DNA of 64,000 nt from NCBI RefSeq assembly GCF_002128405.1, contig NZ_NETJ01000004.1, positions 496,001-560,000 of the forward strand, written 5' to 3'. Of this stretch, positions 28,358 to 37,263 are shown in pieces. The translations under genes and the position numbers were made by a program. The stretch comes from Gottfriedia solisilvae. Its GTDB lineage: Bacteria; Bacillota; Bacilli; Bacillales; Bacillaceae_G. Each line of letters begins with the position of its first letter. Position 1 is the first letter of the stretch. The notes beneath the pieces are model-generated. The model had not been told where the DNA came from, ran no database searches, and worked only from the letters and a program-made list of their open reading frames with translations.

Positions 28358-29209
28358 ATGATGAAATTAAGACAAGATGCTTGGACTGAAGAAAACGATT
28401 TGTTATTGGCAGAAACCGTTTTAAGGCATGTCCGAGAAGGTAGTACCCAATTAAATGCCTTTGAGGAAGTTGGCGATATTCTAGAGCGCACTTCCGCTGC
28501 ATGTGGTTTCCGTTGGAATGCTGTAGTCCGTTATAATTATGAAAAAGCACTTCAATTGGCTAAAAAATTTCGTAAAGAAAAACTTCGCCATGCTAAAGGT
28601 GAAGATGCAAAAAAGAAATTACTTTATACACCTTCTGAATCTAGTTATATACAAACTGATGTATCTAGTAATTTTGATCGGTATTTAAATGATGAACAAG
28701 ATTTAGAATTTGGAGTAGAAATTGACCAAGAGTTCGGTTCTTTTGTTGAAACGAATACACTTAGCGATGTAAGTCATGAGACGACATCTGATGATCAAGT
28801 GTTGCAATCAGAGGTTGTTTCAAATGTACAAACGAATGTACCAACCGTTTCAAAAACTTATTCAAATCAAGTACCATCTTATAACACGAGAAAAGATTCA
28901 ATTACTATGTTTGATGTTATTCAGTTTTTACAAGGTCTCTCTAGCAATCAAATCGGTAGTGAACGCTTAGTTCGTGAAAATGATCAGTTAAAACGAGAGA
29001 TTCTTCTATTACAAGAGCGTAATACTCAATTACAGAGACAAGTAGAAAAACTTGAAACAGATGCAACTACGGTTCAAGAAGACTATGAAACAATGATGAA
29101 AATCATGAATCGAGCTAGAAAATTAGTATTATTTGAAGAGGAAGAGAAACCAGCAGCAACATCTTTTAGAATGGATAAGAACGGAAATTTAGAAAAAATT
29201 GCTGAATAG
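28358..29209 (+). CDS. rsfA: Prespore transcription factor RsfA
   Basis: Forespore-specific regulator that tunes SigF-dependent genes in B. subtilis. The N-terminal Myb/SANT-like DNA-binding domain covers about residues 1-70 ([20 protein letters not shown], then [11 protein letters not shown]). A Ser/Thr-rich linker follows, and then a C-terminal coiled coil (about 205-265, [20 protein letters not shown]). GAGGGG lies 7 nt before the ATG at 28358. Upstream in-frame TTG at 28343 lies before that site. The position between the ywfO block and lipL matches B. subtilis. Confidence 0.92.
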   Translation: MMKLRQDAWTEENDLLLAETVLRHVREGSTQLNAFEEVGDILERTSAACGFRWNAVVRYNYEKALQLAKKFRKEKLRHAKGEDAKKKLLYTPSESSYIQTDVSSNFDRYLNDEQDLEFGVEIDQEFGSFVETNTLSDVSHETTSDDQVLQSEVVSNVQTNVPTVSKTYSNQVPSYNTRKDSITMFDVIQFLQGLSSNQIGSERLVRENDQLKREILLLQERNTQLQRQVEKLETDATTVQEDYETMMKIMNRARKLVLFEEEEKPAATSFRMDKNGNLEKIAE

Positions 29210-29245
29210 AATGTCTACCTTCTATTAAGTTAACTAGACTCTCAT

Positions 29246-29294
29246 AAATAGAGGATACTATGAACTGCCAAAATCATAGTCCCTCTATTTTTTT
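29246..29294 (+). terminator. Terminator after rsfA
   Basis: The two-part stem AAATAGAGG/CCTCTATTT and ACTATGA/TCATAGT has a small internal loop and a 10-nt hairpin loop. It is followed by TTTTATG. Confidence 0.85.
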
Positions 29295-29325
29295 ATGTAT
29301 GAGCTTTTATATGCAATGGAACGGA

Positions 29326-29363
29326 AATAAAAAAGGAGGAATTCCTAAAATAAGAATCCCTCC
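29326..29363 (-). terminator. Terminator after the siderophore-binding protein gene
   Basis: A 10-bp stem GGAGGAATTC/GAATCCCTCC with one mismatch is followed on the minus strand by TTTTTTATTTC. Confidence 0.75.
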
Positions 29364-29371
29364 AATAATTA

Positions 29372-30289
29372 TTATTCACCTAAAAACGATTTTTTAAAGA
29401 ATTCTAGTTGCTTATCAAGTGTTACTGGATCACTGAATGAAGCACCGTTTCCTTCCATTTCATAAACATGATTGTTTTTCACAGCTGGAATGTTTTTATA
29501 TGTGTTTGTTTTTTGGAATGCAATGTCTGCGCCTGCATACTTACTAATGATTACATAGTCTCCAGCATATTCAGGAAGAACTTCTGCTGAAACTGCGTAA
29601 TAGCCATCTTTCAATGCCATTTCTTTTACTTTTTCAGGCATTTTTAAATTCATCGCTTGATATAAAATTTCTGTTCCACGTGCCCAGTTATTTCCGAAAA
29701 CGTATAATTGTTTATCATAAGCTTCAAAAACAGTTACTGTAGCATCTTCACCAATTTTAGCTCGAATTTCTTCACCAGCTTTTTCTGATCTTGCTTTGAA
29801 ATCATCAACCCAAGCTTGAGCTTCCTTCTCTTTGTTTAAAAGCTTGCCAATTTCAACGTGCTGACTTAAATAATCTAGTTTACCCCATGTATAAGTTACA
29901 GTTGGAGCAATTTCTTTTAATTTATCAAGATTTTTAATGTTTGATAATCCAATGATTAAGTCTGGATTTAGTTCAATGATTTTCTCTAAGTTTTCGTCAG
30001 ATACTTCTGCAATATCTTTCATTTCTTCAGTAAATGTAGGATTATTTTTTGACCAAACATCCACACCTACTACATTTACACCTAACGAAAGAACATTACC
30101 TGTAAAACCTGATAATAAGATAACACGTTTAGGATTTGATGGAACTTCCACCGGACCAGTTTCTGATTCATATGTAAACGTCTTTGGCTCTTCTTTTTTA
30201 GCACTGTCTTTCTTTTCCGAACTGTTATTGCTACATGCACTAATCACTAGCATTAGGATTAGGACTAATGGGAATAAAACTTTTTTCAT
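29372..30289 (-). CDS. Iron-siderophore ABC transporter substrate-binding lipoprotein
   Basis: Surface lipoprotein that captures an Fe(III)-siderophore for ABC import. The signal peptide ends in the lipobox VISAC (Cys at about residue 19). A charged linker and a class III periplasmic-binding (FhuD/FeuA-like) fold follow, with NPKRVILLSG, LNPDLIIGLSN and AEVLPEYAGDYVI blocks. It is 305 residues, the usual size. A Fur box overlaps the start of its promoter region. No permease or ATPase gene is adjacent, so it must share a transporter encoded elsewhere. The siderophore is not identifiable. Confidence 0.92.
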   Translation of the reverse strand: MKKVLFPLVLILMLVISACSNNSSEKKDSAKKEEPKTFTYESETGPVEVPSNPKRVILLSGFTGNVLSLGVNVVGVDVWSKNNPTFTEEMKDIAEVSDENLEKIIELNPDLIIGLSNIKNLDKLKEIAPTVTYTWGKLDYLSQHVEIGKLLNKEKEAQAWVDDFKARSEKAGEEIRAKIGEDATVTVFEAYDKQLYVFGNNWARGTEILYQAMNLKMPEKVKEMALKDGYYAVSAEVLPEYAGDYVIISKYAGADIAFQKTNTYKNIPAVKNNHVYEMEGNGASFSDPVTLDKQLEFFKKSFLGE

Positions 30290-30524
30290 TTTTTATTTCT
30301 CCTTTAATTAGTTTATTGACAATAGTTTGTTTGTCCGTAGAAAATTTCTCTCAACTTCCCGAACTTGAAAACAATATAAAGCACATCATGAGACACATCT
30401 CCTCACGAATGGATATTTTGAAAATTGGATTTTAACCAAATAACATTCACTGAAGTAAAAGGTAAAATCGTTTGCATTTACTAAAATCATCTAAAATTTC
30501 CATCTAAAAAAGAAAGGTCTAATT

Positions 30525-30543
30525 GATAATGATTCTTATTATC
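30525..30543 (-). promoter_or_regulatory. Fur box
   Basis: GATAATGATTCTTATTATC matches the classic 19-bp Fur box GATAATGATAATCATTATC at 16 of 19 positions. It lies just downstream of the promoter at 30550-30579, where Fur binding would block initiation under iron-rich conditions. Confidence 0.85.
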
Positions 30544-30549
30544 GTATTA

Positions 30550-30579
30550 ACTATAAGTTGGATTACAGTATGATGTCAA
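30550..30579 (-). promoter_or_regulatory. Promoter of the siderophore-binding protein gene
   Basis: On the minus strand a -35 TTGACA (30574-30579), an 18-nt spacer and a -10 TATAGT (30550-30555) are seen. The predicted start falls inside the Fur box. Confidence 0.75.
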
Positions 30580-30699
30580 TCATTTTTTAAAAAATTACAT
30601 AAAAATTCAGATAGTATTATGTTGATATATGATTTTTTTTATTTGTTATGATTCATGTTAAAATAGGAAATCAAACGTAAAAAGCAAGGGGCTTACTCA

Positions 30700-31551
30700 A
30701 TGAATCAACATTTAGAACGATTAAAGCAAAATGAAATACGTTTTATAGATGGATCAACCTTGGGACCTTCTTTTAAAGCCATTCAATCTTTTGCATTAGA
30801 TGATACAATTTGTACGAAGATTGGAAAGCAAGAGTCACCTACAACAGTCCGTACATGGGTACATCATCAAACGATTGTACTTGGTATACAGGATACTAGA
30901 TTACCAAACTTATCAAATGGGATTAAGTTCCTGAATGAGCATGGTTATAAGGCGATTGTTAGAAATTCTGGTGGACTAGCTGTAGTGTTAGATGAAGGTG
31001 TGCTTAATATTTCAATTCTTTTTCCTGAAGTCGAACGCAAGCTACAAATTAATGACGGCTACGAAACGATGTATGCACTTATTCAAGATATGTTTAAGGA
31101 TGTAACAAGTGGTATTGAAGCAAAGGAAATTGTAGGTTCATACTGTCCAGGGGATTATGACTTAAGTATAGATGGTAAAAAATTTGCTGGTATTTCACAA
31201 CGCAGAATTCGTAAAGGTGTCGCGGTACAAATCTATTTGTGCATAAATGAAAGTGGTGCAAAGCGAGCATCAATCATTAAGGACTTTTATGAAATTGCGA
31301 TAAATAATAAAGAAACGAACTTTAAATATCCAAACATCAATCCGAATACAATGGCCTCTCTCTCTGAATTATTATCAATTAATCTTTCAGTTTCTGAGGT
31401 TATGAAAAGACTTCTTCAGTCGCTGATCAAACTAACCTCTACAATTGTGACGAACTCTCTCCAAGGCGATGAGATAGATTTATATAATCATCATTTACAA
31501 CGTATGATTGATCGTAATGAGGAAATAGAAGCATTACAAGTAGATTTTTGA
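30700..31551 (+). CDS. lipL: Octanoyl-[GcvH]:protein N-octanoyltransferase
   Basis: Amidotransferase that moves octanoate from GcvH to E2 subunits during lipoate synthesis in Bacillus. The BPL/LplA fold shows VRNSGGLAVVLDEGVLNISI and the catalytic Cys149 in GSYCPGDYDLSIDGKKFAG, matching Cys150 of B. subtilis LipL. The 283-residue length is also the same. The weak ribosome site AAGGGG precedes ATG by 9 nt. The position upstream of convergent pta agrees with the ywfL locus. Confidence 0.94.
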   Translation: MNQHLERLKQNEIRFIDGSTLGPSFKAIQSFALDDTICTKIGKQESPTTVRTWVHHQTIVLGIQDTRLPNLSNGIKFLNEHGYKAIVRNSGGLAVVLDEGVLNISILFPEVERKLQINDGYETMYALIQDMFKDVTSGIEAKEIVGSYCPGDYDLSIDGKKFAGISQRRIRKGVAVQIYLCINESGAKRASIIKDFYEIAINNKETNFKYPNINPNTMASLSELLSINLSVSEVMKRLLQSLIKLTSTIVTNSLQGDEIDLYNHHLQRMIDRNEEIEALQVDF

Positions 31552-31556
31552 ACAAT

Positions 31557-31588
31557 AAAAAAGAGTACCTCATCGGTACTCTTTTTTT
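31557..31588. terminator. Two-way terminator between lipL and pta
   Basis: A 13-bp stem AAAAAAGAGTACC and complement has a TCATC loop. Flanking A and T runs let it stop both convergent genes. Confidence 0.9.
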
Positions 31589-32558
31589 ATAGTGCTTGTG
31601 CTGCAGTAATTATTGATAGTTTATATACGTCTTCACTATTACAGCCACGAGATAAATCGTTTACCGGCATGTTTAGTCCTTGTAAAATTGGGCCAATTGC
31701 TTCAAAGTTACCTAGACGTTGAGCAATTTTGTATCCAATATTTCCAGCTTCTAAGCTTGGGAAAATAAATGTATTTGCATCACCTTGAATGACTGATTCA
31801 GGTGCTTTGCTTTTCGCAACAGAAGGAACAAACGCTGCGTCAAATTGGAACTCGCCATCTAACGTTAATTCAGGCGCTAATTCTTTTGCAATCTTTACTG
31901 CTTCAGCTACTTTTTCTGTTTCAGGAGATTTAGCAGATCCTTTTGTTGAGAAACTTAACATAGCAATTTTAGGATCGATATCGAATAGTTTAGCTGTTTT
32001 TGCGCTCTCTATTGCAATTTCAGCTAAGTCTTGACTATTAGGAGCAATATTAATCGCACAATCTGCAAACACATACTTTTCATCGTCACGAACCATGATG
32101 AATACACCAGAAGTTTTTGACACGCCTTGCTTTGTCTTAATAATTTGAAGCGCTGGACGTACAGTATCTGCAGTAGAATGTGTTGCACCACTAACTAATC
32201 CATTTGCTTTGTTTGAGTAAACTAGCATTGTTCCAAAATAATTTGGGTCTAATAATGCTTTACGTGCTTGTTCCTCAGTTGCTTTTCCTTTACGACGTTC
32301 AACGAATGAAGCAACAAGTTCTTCCATATTTTCATATGTACTTGGATCTAATATCTCTACTCCCTCAAGTGCTAATCCTAAATCACTTGCTTTAGCTTTA
32401 ACGTTAGCAACCTCACCAATTAAAATCGGTTTTAGTACATTTTCTTTTGCAAGACGATCAGCAGCCGATAAAATTCTTTCATCAGTTCCTTCTGGTAAAA
32501 CAATCGAAATCCCTTTCCCAGCTACTTTTTGTTTAATACCTTCAAATAGATTACTCAT
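31587..32558 (-). CDS. pta: Phosphate acetyltransferase
   Basis: Converts acetyl-CoA and phosphate to acetyl-phosphate, the first step of overflow acetate formation. The 323-residue single-domain form is typical of Firmicutes. Blocks seen include LPEGTDERILSAADRL, SGATHSTADTVRPALQ, MLSFSTKGSAKSPE and DLSRGCNSEDVY near the C-terminus. Start is ATG 32556-32558 after TGGAGGTC. The in-frame TTG at 32568-32570 overlaps that site. In Bacillus pta is activated by CcpA; I did not find a perfect cre site in the adjacent gap. Confidence 0.96.
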   Translation of the reverse strand: MSNLFEGIKQKVAGKGISIVLPEGTDERILSAADRLAKENVLKPILIGEVANVKAKASDLGLALEGVEILDPSTYENMEELVASFVERRKGKATEEQARKALLDPNYFGTMLVYSNKANGLVSGATHSTADTVRPALQIIKTKQGVSKTSGVFIMVRDDEKYVFADCAINIAPNSQDLAEIAIESAKTAKLFDIDPKIAMLSFSTKGSAKSPETEKVAEAVKIAKELAPELTLDGEFQFDAAFVPSVAKSKAPESVIQGDANTFIFPSLEAGNIGYKIAQRLGNFEAIGPILQGLNMPVNDLSRGCNSEDVYKLSIITAAQAL

Positions 32559-32792
32559 TGTGACCTCCAAATTATCTCGGTTATTTATATGTACAATAAT
32601 AAGAATAAAACCTTTTTACAATAATGAAAAATATAATATTCCGATTAAAGCGCTCTCATTTAAAATAAGTTTATTCGTAATTTTCTAACTAAAATTGACT
32701 ACTGTATAATTTTGTATGTTTTTACAAAATACTTTTAATTGTAGTATGCTATATAAAAGAAAATCAATACGATAACGTTTGGGGGATTTAAA

Positions 32793-33539
32793 ATGAGTGA
32801 AGCTGCAAAAACTTTAGATGGCTGGTATTGCTTACATGACTTTAGAAGTATGGATTGGCATGCTTTTAAGCAATTAAGCAGTGATGAGCGCCAAGTAGCA
32901 ATCGCAGAATTTCAACAAGTATTTTCAAAATGGAATCATGTAGCTGATTCTGGTGAAGGTAGCCACGCAATTTATAATATTTTAGGTCAGAAAGCTGACA
33001 TTATGTTTATGGTTTTACGTCCAACGATGGATGAATTATTACATATTGAAACAGAGATTAACAAAACTACTCTTTCTCAATTTATGATTCCAACATATTC
33101 ATACGTTTCTGTTGTTGAGTTAAGTAATTATTTAAGCGCAGAAGATGGAGATCCATATCAAAATCCTCATGTACGCTCTAGACTTTACCCAGCTTTACCA
33201 AAAGCACAATATGTTTGTTTCTATCCTATGGATAAAAAACGTGAAGGCGAAGACAACTGGTACATGCTTCCTTCTGGAGCACGTAAAGATATGATGTATA
33301 GTCATAGTAAAATCGGTCGCGGTTATGCTGGAAAAGTTAAACAAATCATTACTGGTTCAGTTGGATTCGACGATTACGAATGGGGAGTAACTTTATTCTC
33401 AGAAGATGTACTACAATTCAAGAAACTTATTTACGAAATGCGCTTTGATGAAGTAAGTGCACGTTACGGCGTGTTCGGCTCATTCTTCGTAGGTACAATC
33501 CTTAAAGAAGACGCATTTGCTAAATACTTATATGTTTAA
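32793..33539 (+). CDS. hemQ: Coproheme decarboxylase (HemQ)
   Basis: Final enzyme of the coproporphyrin-dependent haem pathway of Gram-positive bacteria; converts coproheme to haem b using peroxide. It belongs to the chlorite dismutase family. The radical Tyr lies in CFYPMDKKR (Tyr144), and the proximal His in [13 protein letters not shown] (His171). The length of 248 residues is normal. GGGGGAT precedes the ATG. It is divergent from pta, as with B. subtilis ywfI. A repeat element and a terminator follow the gene. Confidence 0.96.
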   Translation: MSEAAKTLDGWYCLHDFRSMDWHAFKQLSSDERQVAIAEFQQVFSKWNHVADSGEGSHAIYNILGQKADIMFMVLRPTMDELLHIETEINKTTLSQFMIPTYSYVSVVELSNYLSAEDGDPYQNPHVRSRLYPALPKAQYVCFYPMDKKREGEDNWYMLPSGARKDMMYSHSKIGRGYAGKVKQIITGSVGFDDYEWGVTLFSEDVLQFKKLIYEMRFDEVSARYGVFGSFFVGTILKEDAFAKYLYV

Positions 33540-33551
33540 TTGAAATGTGGA

Positions 33552-33649
33552 AGCGCCTCGCTCAGCCCCGACAAGCATAAGACAATGACTGGAAAAGTTG
33601 CTTTTTAACTTTTATAGGCATTGGCTTATGCTTGTCGGGGCTAGGCGCT
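33552..33649. repeat. Large hairpin element downstream of hemQ
   Basis: It is a 98-nt near-continuous hairpin. The outer stem is AGCGCCT/AGGCGCT (33552-33558 with 33643-33649). A perfect 18-bp stem AGCCCCGACAAGCATAAG follows (33564-33581 with 33625-33642), then inner stems CAATG/CATTG and AAAAGTT/AACTTTT. It is GC-rich against its surroundings and resembles dispersed elements common in Bacillus genomes. It is followed by two partial direct repeats of a TAGACA-TAGAAAAG-GGA unit (33655-33712). Confidence 0.85.
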
Positions 33650-33654
33650 GGAAC

Positions 33655-33712
33655 TAGACATATAGAAAAGTGGATGCGCCTCGAGTAACTAGACAATAGA
33701 AAAGCGGAAGGC
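33655..33712 (+). repeat. Partial direct repeats beside the hairpin element
   Basis: Two related units begin CTAGACA and continue (A)TAGAAAAG(T/C)GGA. The first ends GCGCCTCG, like the left edge of the hairpin element at 33548-33560. This looks like decayed tandem copies of the same element border. Confidence 0.6.
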
Positions 33713-33723
33713 TTTCTTCCCCC

Positions 33724-33757
33724 AAAAAACTTCTCAAACTGAGAAGTTTTTTTATTT
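33724..33757 (+). terminator. Terminator after hemQ and the repeat
   Basis: A perfect 12-bp stem AAAAAACTTCTC and complement has an AAACT loop. TTTTATTTT continues after it. Confidence 0.88.
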
Positions 33758-33887
33758 TGCATTTGGAAAAGATGTCATATGTTCTTCTAGATTTTAATAT
33801 AGTTACAGTAGTGAACGAACTATTCAATCCTCGCTTTCCGATCTTCTATGAATACACACAATTTTATTCGGATGAGGAGGCTTTCTT

Positions 33888-34310
33888 ATGGCTGTTATTC
33901 GTCATACAGAACAAGAGGTATTACTATTGGCTCGATTAATGCGTGCTGAAGCTGAGGGTGAAGGAAAAGAAGGCATGCTGATGGTGGGAAATGTCTGTGT
34001 TAATAGGGTATTATGCGATTGCTTAGATTTTAAAAAACTTAGAAGTATCACTGATATGGTGTATCAAAGTCCTGGTGGATTCGAAGCTGTACAAAAGTCA
34101 TATTTTTATCAGCGCGCTCGTGACCAAGATATCGAATTGGCAAGAAGAGTTATAGCAGGACAGCGTTTTTGGCCTGCGAATTTCTGTTTATGGTTCTTTG
34201 AACCTTCAGGATCATGTCCACCAACATGGTACAACCAAAAATTAGCTGGAAGATTTAAGGCGCATTGTTTTTATCAACCAAGCCCTCAAGATTGTCCAAA
34301 AGTCTTTTAG
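33888..34310 (+). CDS. cwlJ: Spore cortex-lytic hydrolase CwlJ
   Basis: Cortex hydrolase in the spore coat, activated by Ca-dipicolinate during germination. It is a single Hydrolase_2 (SleB/CwlJ) domain of 140 residues: LLARLMRAEAEGEGKEGMLM with the likely catalytic Glu, VGNVCVNRVLCDC, and the C-terminal GRFKAHCFYQPSP. It lacks a signal peptide, as CwlJ does. The GAGGAGG ribosome site is strong. gerQ follows by 36 nt; GerQ is needed to keep CwlJ in spores, so the pair works together. Confidence 0.96.
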   Translation: MAVIRHTEQEVLLLARLMRAEAEGEGKEGMLMVGNVCVNRVLCDCLDFKKLRSITDMVYQSPGGFEAVQKSYFYQRARDQDIELARRVIAGQRFWPANFCLWFFEPSGSCPPTWYNQKLAGRFKAHCFYQPSPQDCPKVF

Positions 34311-34346
34311 TATTGAATTAAAGCCTATATTAAGGAGGTTTTTTCT

Positions 34347-34733
34347 TTGAGTAATCCTTTCGAATATTATCAAAATATTTATCGAGCAACACAACCTGCT
34401 CCACAACAAGGACAACAAACGGGGCAAGGGCAAGGATTTGCAGCCCCATCTGGTGGTATGATTACACAACAAGGTCAAGTTGTATCCTCACCAGCAATGT
34501 TTGAACAATCATATGTAGAAAATATCCTTAGACACAATCGGGGGAAAATTGCTACGGTTTATATGACCTTCACTGGTAATCAACAGCAAGTTTTCGTCGG
34601 GTATGTAATGGGGGCAGGTCGAGACCATATTGTACTTAGAGATGTAAATTCAAACAAAACGTTTATCTTACTTACAATTTACTTAGATTACGTTACATTT
34701 GATGAACAAATAGGTCTTCCTTACGAACTTTAA
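34347..34733 (+). CDS. gerQ: Spore coat protein GerQ
   Basis: Coat protein needed for CwlJ localisation, crosslinked in the coat by transglutaminase. The 128-residue protein has a Gln-rich N-terminal region (residues 15-50) and a conserved C-terminal half (SYVENILRHNRGKIATVYMTF to the end). It starts with TTG at 34347, six to seven bases after AAGGAGG. It lies in the cwlJ-gerQ operon, as in B. subtilis (ywdL). Confidence 0.95.
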   Translation: MSNPFEYYQNIYRATQPAPQQGQQTGQGQGFAAPSGGMITQQGQVVSSPAMFEQSYVENILRHNRGKIATVYMTFTGNQQQVFVGYVMGAGRDHIVLRDVNSNKTFILLTIYLDYVTFDEQIGLPYEL

Positions 34734-34784
34734 AAAAAAGTGTTCAATATAGTGCAAATCGCACTTTTATTGAACACTTTTTTT
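34732..34784. terminator. Two-way terminator between gerQ and ywdK
   Basis: A long hairpin has outer arms AAAGTGTTCAAT/ATTGAACACTTT and inner arms AGTGC/GCACT. It carries poly-A and poly-T flanks, serving gerQ (+) and ywdK (-). Confidence 0.88.
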
Positions 34785-35148
34785 ATTTCATCACTGCAAT
34801 TCCTACTAAAATCCAAGCGATTAAAAATGATAAGCCACCCAAAGGTGTAATGGCACCAAGGATTTTAATACCAGAGGTACTTAATATGTACAAGCTTCCT
34901 GAGAATAACAGTATACCAATGACTGATAACCAACCAGCCCAAGTTAATTGCGGAGTTGATCCATATTTATCAATTAATAATCCAATTACGAATAGTCCTC
35001 CCGTTTGAAACATTTGATACTGGACAGCTTTTTGCCAAATTTGAAGTGATCTTTCAGAAATCTTCCCTTCAAGTCCATGAGCCCCGAATGCTCCTAATGC
35101 AATCGATACAAATGCAGATATACTACCTAATAAGAAAAATAGCTTCAT
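34783..35148 (-). CDS. ywdK: DUF423 membrane protein (YwdK)
   Basis: 121-residue inner membrane protein with four predicted helices and no known activity. The GAFGAHGLEGKISERSLQIWQ block is the DUF423 signature, here split by normal variation, and GGLSFLIAWILVGIA ends the protein. It follows ywdI by 22 nt on the same strand. Confidence 0.92.
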   Translation of the reverse strand: MKLFFLLGSISAFVSIALGAFGAHGLEGKISERSLQIWQKAVQYQMFQTGGLFVIGLLIDKYGSTPQLTWAGWLSVIGILLFSGSLYILSTSGIKILGAITPLGGLSFLIAWILVGIAVMK

Positions 35149-35170
35149 ACTTACTTTATCCCCCTACTAT

Positions 35171-35449
35171 TTAAAAATCTAATAATGATCCACCTTGTTC
35201 TGACTCATCATATTTAGGCATCACAGCCATTTGAGTTTGAATAGGTTGACTAGGAATTGATTGAACAATATTACTACTGCTTAAATGACTAGAAACTTCT
35301 ATACTACCTTCTTCTTCAAGCATTAACTCGCATAAAGCGCGAATACTAGCTATACGTTCACGAAATTGTCCTGGCTTTTGCGTATTTGCCTTTGCCTTTA
35401 GCAATTCATTTTCAATTTGCTGAATTACTTTTTCTACACTAATATTCAG
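35171..35449 (-). CDS. ywdI: YwdI family protein (DUF5327), non-standard start
   Basis: Small cytoplasmic protein of unknown function, about 92 residues. A helical N-terminal half (SVEKVIQQIENELLKAKA, RERIASIRALCELMLEE) is followed by a Ser/Gln-rich tail. The start is odd: the only ribosome site, GGTGGTGAT, is followed 4 nt later by CTG (35447-35449) and then AATATTAGTGTAGAA. The in-frame TTG and GTG codons at 35456-35464 overlap the ribosome site and have none of their own. A CTG start is therefore inferred. The gene continues into ywdK. Confidence 0.75.
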   Translation of the reverse strand: MNISVEKVIQQIENELLKAKANTQKPGQFRERIASIRALCELMLEEEGSIEVSSHLSSSNIVQSIPSQPIQTQMAVMPKYDESEQGGSLLDF

Positions 35450-35595
35450 ATAAATCACCACCAAGCTTTTTTAGAACAATCCAATAAAGTTTATTATACT
35501 ATGCCTTTTTTCTGAAAGCGAATACGAACCAAAATAACCACTATTATAATTGAACAGTGGTATACTAAGATAATTAATTTTTAGGAGGTAAAACA

Positions 35596-36420
35596 TTGGA
35601 ATATAAAATGATTGTATTAGACATTGATGACACGCTCTTAACAGATGAACATGTTATTTCTCCCCCCACAAAAGAGGCTTTGCTTAAAGCCCAAGATATG
35701 GGCGTAAAAGTTGTTCTTGCTTCCGGGAGACCGACCTTCGCAATGCATAAATTGGCTGAAGATCTTTTATTACATGAATACGGAAGCTATGTTCTTTCTT
35801 TTAACGGAGGCATCATTACTGATTATCGCACTAAGAATAATGTATATGAATGTACACTAACGAAAGAACAAGCACATGAACTTTATGAACTTAGTAAAAA
35901 ACATGATGTATTTGTTCATACATACGTTGAGAATGATATTATCACTGAAAAAGGTAATCAATATACAGATATTGAAGGACAACTTACTGGAATGGCTATA
36001 AAAGAAGTAAATAGTTTTACAGAGCATGTGCAAAACGACGTTGTTAAACTTCTAATGTTAGAAGACCCTGAAAAGTTAGTAAAGGTTGAAAAAATACTTC
36101 AACAAGAACTTGAAGGTAAAATTAGCGTAATGCGCTCGAAGCCTTTTTTCTTAGAACTTACAAATAATGAAGTGGACAAAGGTAAAAGTTTGAATCACCT
36201 TATTCAAATTCTAGGAATTCGACAAGACGAAGTGATTGCAATAGGTGATGGCTACAATGATCTTCCGATGATTAAATTTGCTGGTCTTGGTGTAGCAATG
36301 GGAAATGCAGCAGATGAAATTAAGCAACAAGCTGATTATGTAACTTCATCTAACAATGAAGATGGCGTAGCAAAAGTAGTTGAGAAATTTATTTTCGAAA
36401 ACATAAAATCGCCAATTTAA
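35596..36420 (+). CDS. Cof-type HAD hydrolase
   Basis: HAD-superfamily IIB phosphatase of 274 residues, probably a sugar-phosphate or flavin-precursor phosphatase. Motif I DIDDTLL (Asp nucleophile), motif II ASGRP, and motif IV GDGYNDLPMI with AGLGVAMGNA are all intact. The start is TTG at 35596, 7 nt after AGGAGG. It stands alone between ywdI (divergent) and ung. Substrates in this family cannot be predicted reliably. Confidence 0.92.
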   Translation: MEYKMIVLDIDDTLLTDEHVISPPTKEALLKAQDMGVKVVLASGRPTFAMHKLAEDLLLHEYGSYVLSFNGGIITDYRTKNNVYECTLTKEQAHELYELSKKHDVFVHTYVENDIITEKGNQYTDIEGQLTGMAIKEVNSFTEHVQNDVVKLLMLEDPEKLVKVEKILQQELEGKISVMRSKPFFLELTNNEVDKGKSLNHLIQILGIRQDEVIAIGDGYNDLPMIKFAGLGVAMGNAADEIKQQADYVTSSNNEDGVAKVVEKFIFENIKSPI

Positions 36421-36427
36421 CTTAATT

Positions 36428-36458
36428 AAAAAGGTTGTCCTAAGGGCAACCTTTTTTT
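36428..36458 (+). terminator. Terminator after the HAD gene
   Basis: Stem AAAAAGGTTGTCC/GGGCAACCTTTTT, with one wobble pair, has a TAA loop and a poly-T tail. Confidence 0.88.
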
Positions 36459-36520
36459 GTAGAAACCGTGTAAAAATTAGATTCTCAGACTGTTTGAAAG
36501 GTTTTCTATAGACTTCTTTT

Positions 36521-37189
36521 TCATTTAACCTTCCAATCAATCGGTTCCATTTCAAATTCAACAAGCTTTTCGTTAATTTTTGAAAACGGCTTACTCCCAA
36601 AGAAACCTCTACTAGCTGATAGAGGACTAGGGTGATGTGATTTTAATACAAAATGATGCTCACTTGTTAAAAGTTTCTCTTTTGCTTGAGCATGTTTACC
36701 CCAGAGTACAAAAATAATCGGTCTTTCTTGTTTATTTAATTCGGTTAAAATTTGGTCAGTAAATATTTCCCAACCTTTATTCTTATGTGAGTTTGGTTCA
36801 CTATCACGGACAGTAAGCACTGTATTTAATAATAAGACACCTTGCTTAGCCCAACTTTTCAAGTATCCTTCTTTCGGTATATCGAGACCTAAATCATGAT
36901 GTAACTCTTTATATATATTTCTTAAAGAAGGAGGAATTTTCACACCAGGTAAAACAGAAAAACTTAAGCCGTGTGCTTGCCCTTGTTGATGGTAAGGATC
37001 TTGGCCGATTATGACTACCTTACAATCTTCATATGAACATTCATTTAATGCCTGAAAAATATGTTCTTTTTCAGGATAAACTCTTTTCTCACTATATTCG
37101 GTTTCGATAAATTCTATTAATTCTCTAAAGTATGGCTTATCAAATTCATTATTTAAGATTTTTCTCCATTCTGAAGATAATTGAAACAA
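36521..37189 (-). CDS. ung: Uracil-DNA glycosylase
   Basis: Family 1 UDG that removes uracil from DNA for base excision repair. [18 protein letters not shown] holds the catalytic Asp, and [14 protein letters not shown] the catalytic His and DNA-intercalating loop. I place the start at TTG 37187-37189, seven bases after AAGGTGG. This gives 222 residues, like B. subtilis Ung. A longer ATG-started frame overlaps the upstream gene and adds 28 non-conserved residues. It lies 74 nt after the YeiH-type transporter gene. Confidence 0.93.
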   Translation of the reverse strand: MFQLSSEWRKILNNEFDKPYFRELIEFIETEYSEKRVYPEKEHIFQALNECSYEDCKVVIIGQDPYHQQGQAHGLSFSVLPGVKIPPSLRNIYKELHHDLGLDIPKEGYLKSWAKQGVLLLNTVLTVRDSEPNSHKNKGWEIFTDQILTELNKQERPIIFVLWGKHAQAKEKLLTSEHHFVLKSHHPSPLSASRGFFGSKPFSKINEKLVEFEMEPIDWKVK

Positions 37190-37263
37190 AGAAATACCAC
37201 CTTTCTTGACGAAATTTCCCGAGAAATAAGTCAATGATTCAATTTTTTGTTGAAACGTGTAAC

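Larger units (their letters stand above)
30290..30699. other. Divergent intergenic region with a long iron-regulated leader
   Basis: The 410-nt gap holds the Fur box and promoter of the siderophore-binding gene (30525-30579) and, to the right, the lipL start region. Between the Fur box and the start codon about 235 nt remain without an ORF. I see no riboswitch motif there. Confidence 0.55.

Noticed and set aside
33562-33762. 66-codon minus-strand frame after hemQ
   Set aside because: It covers the large hairpin element and the hemQ terminator. No ribosome site or family resemblance.
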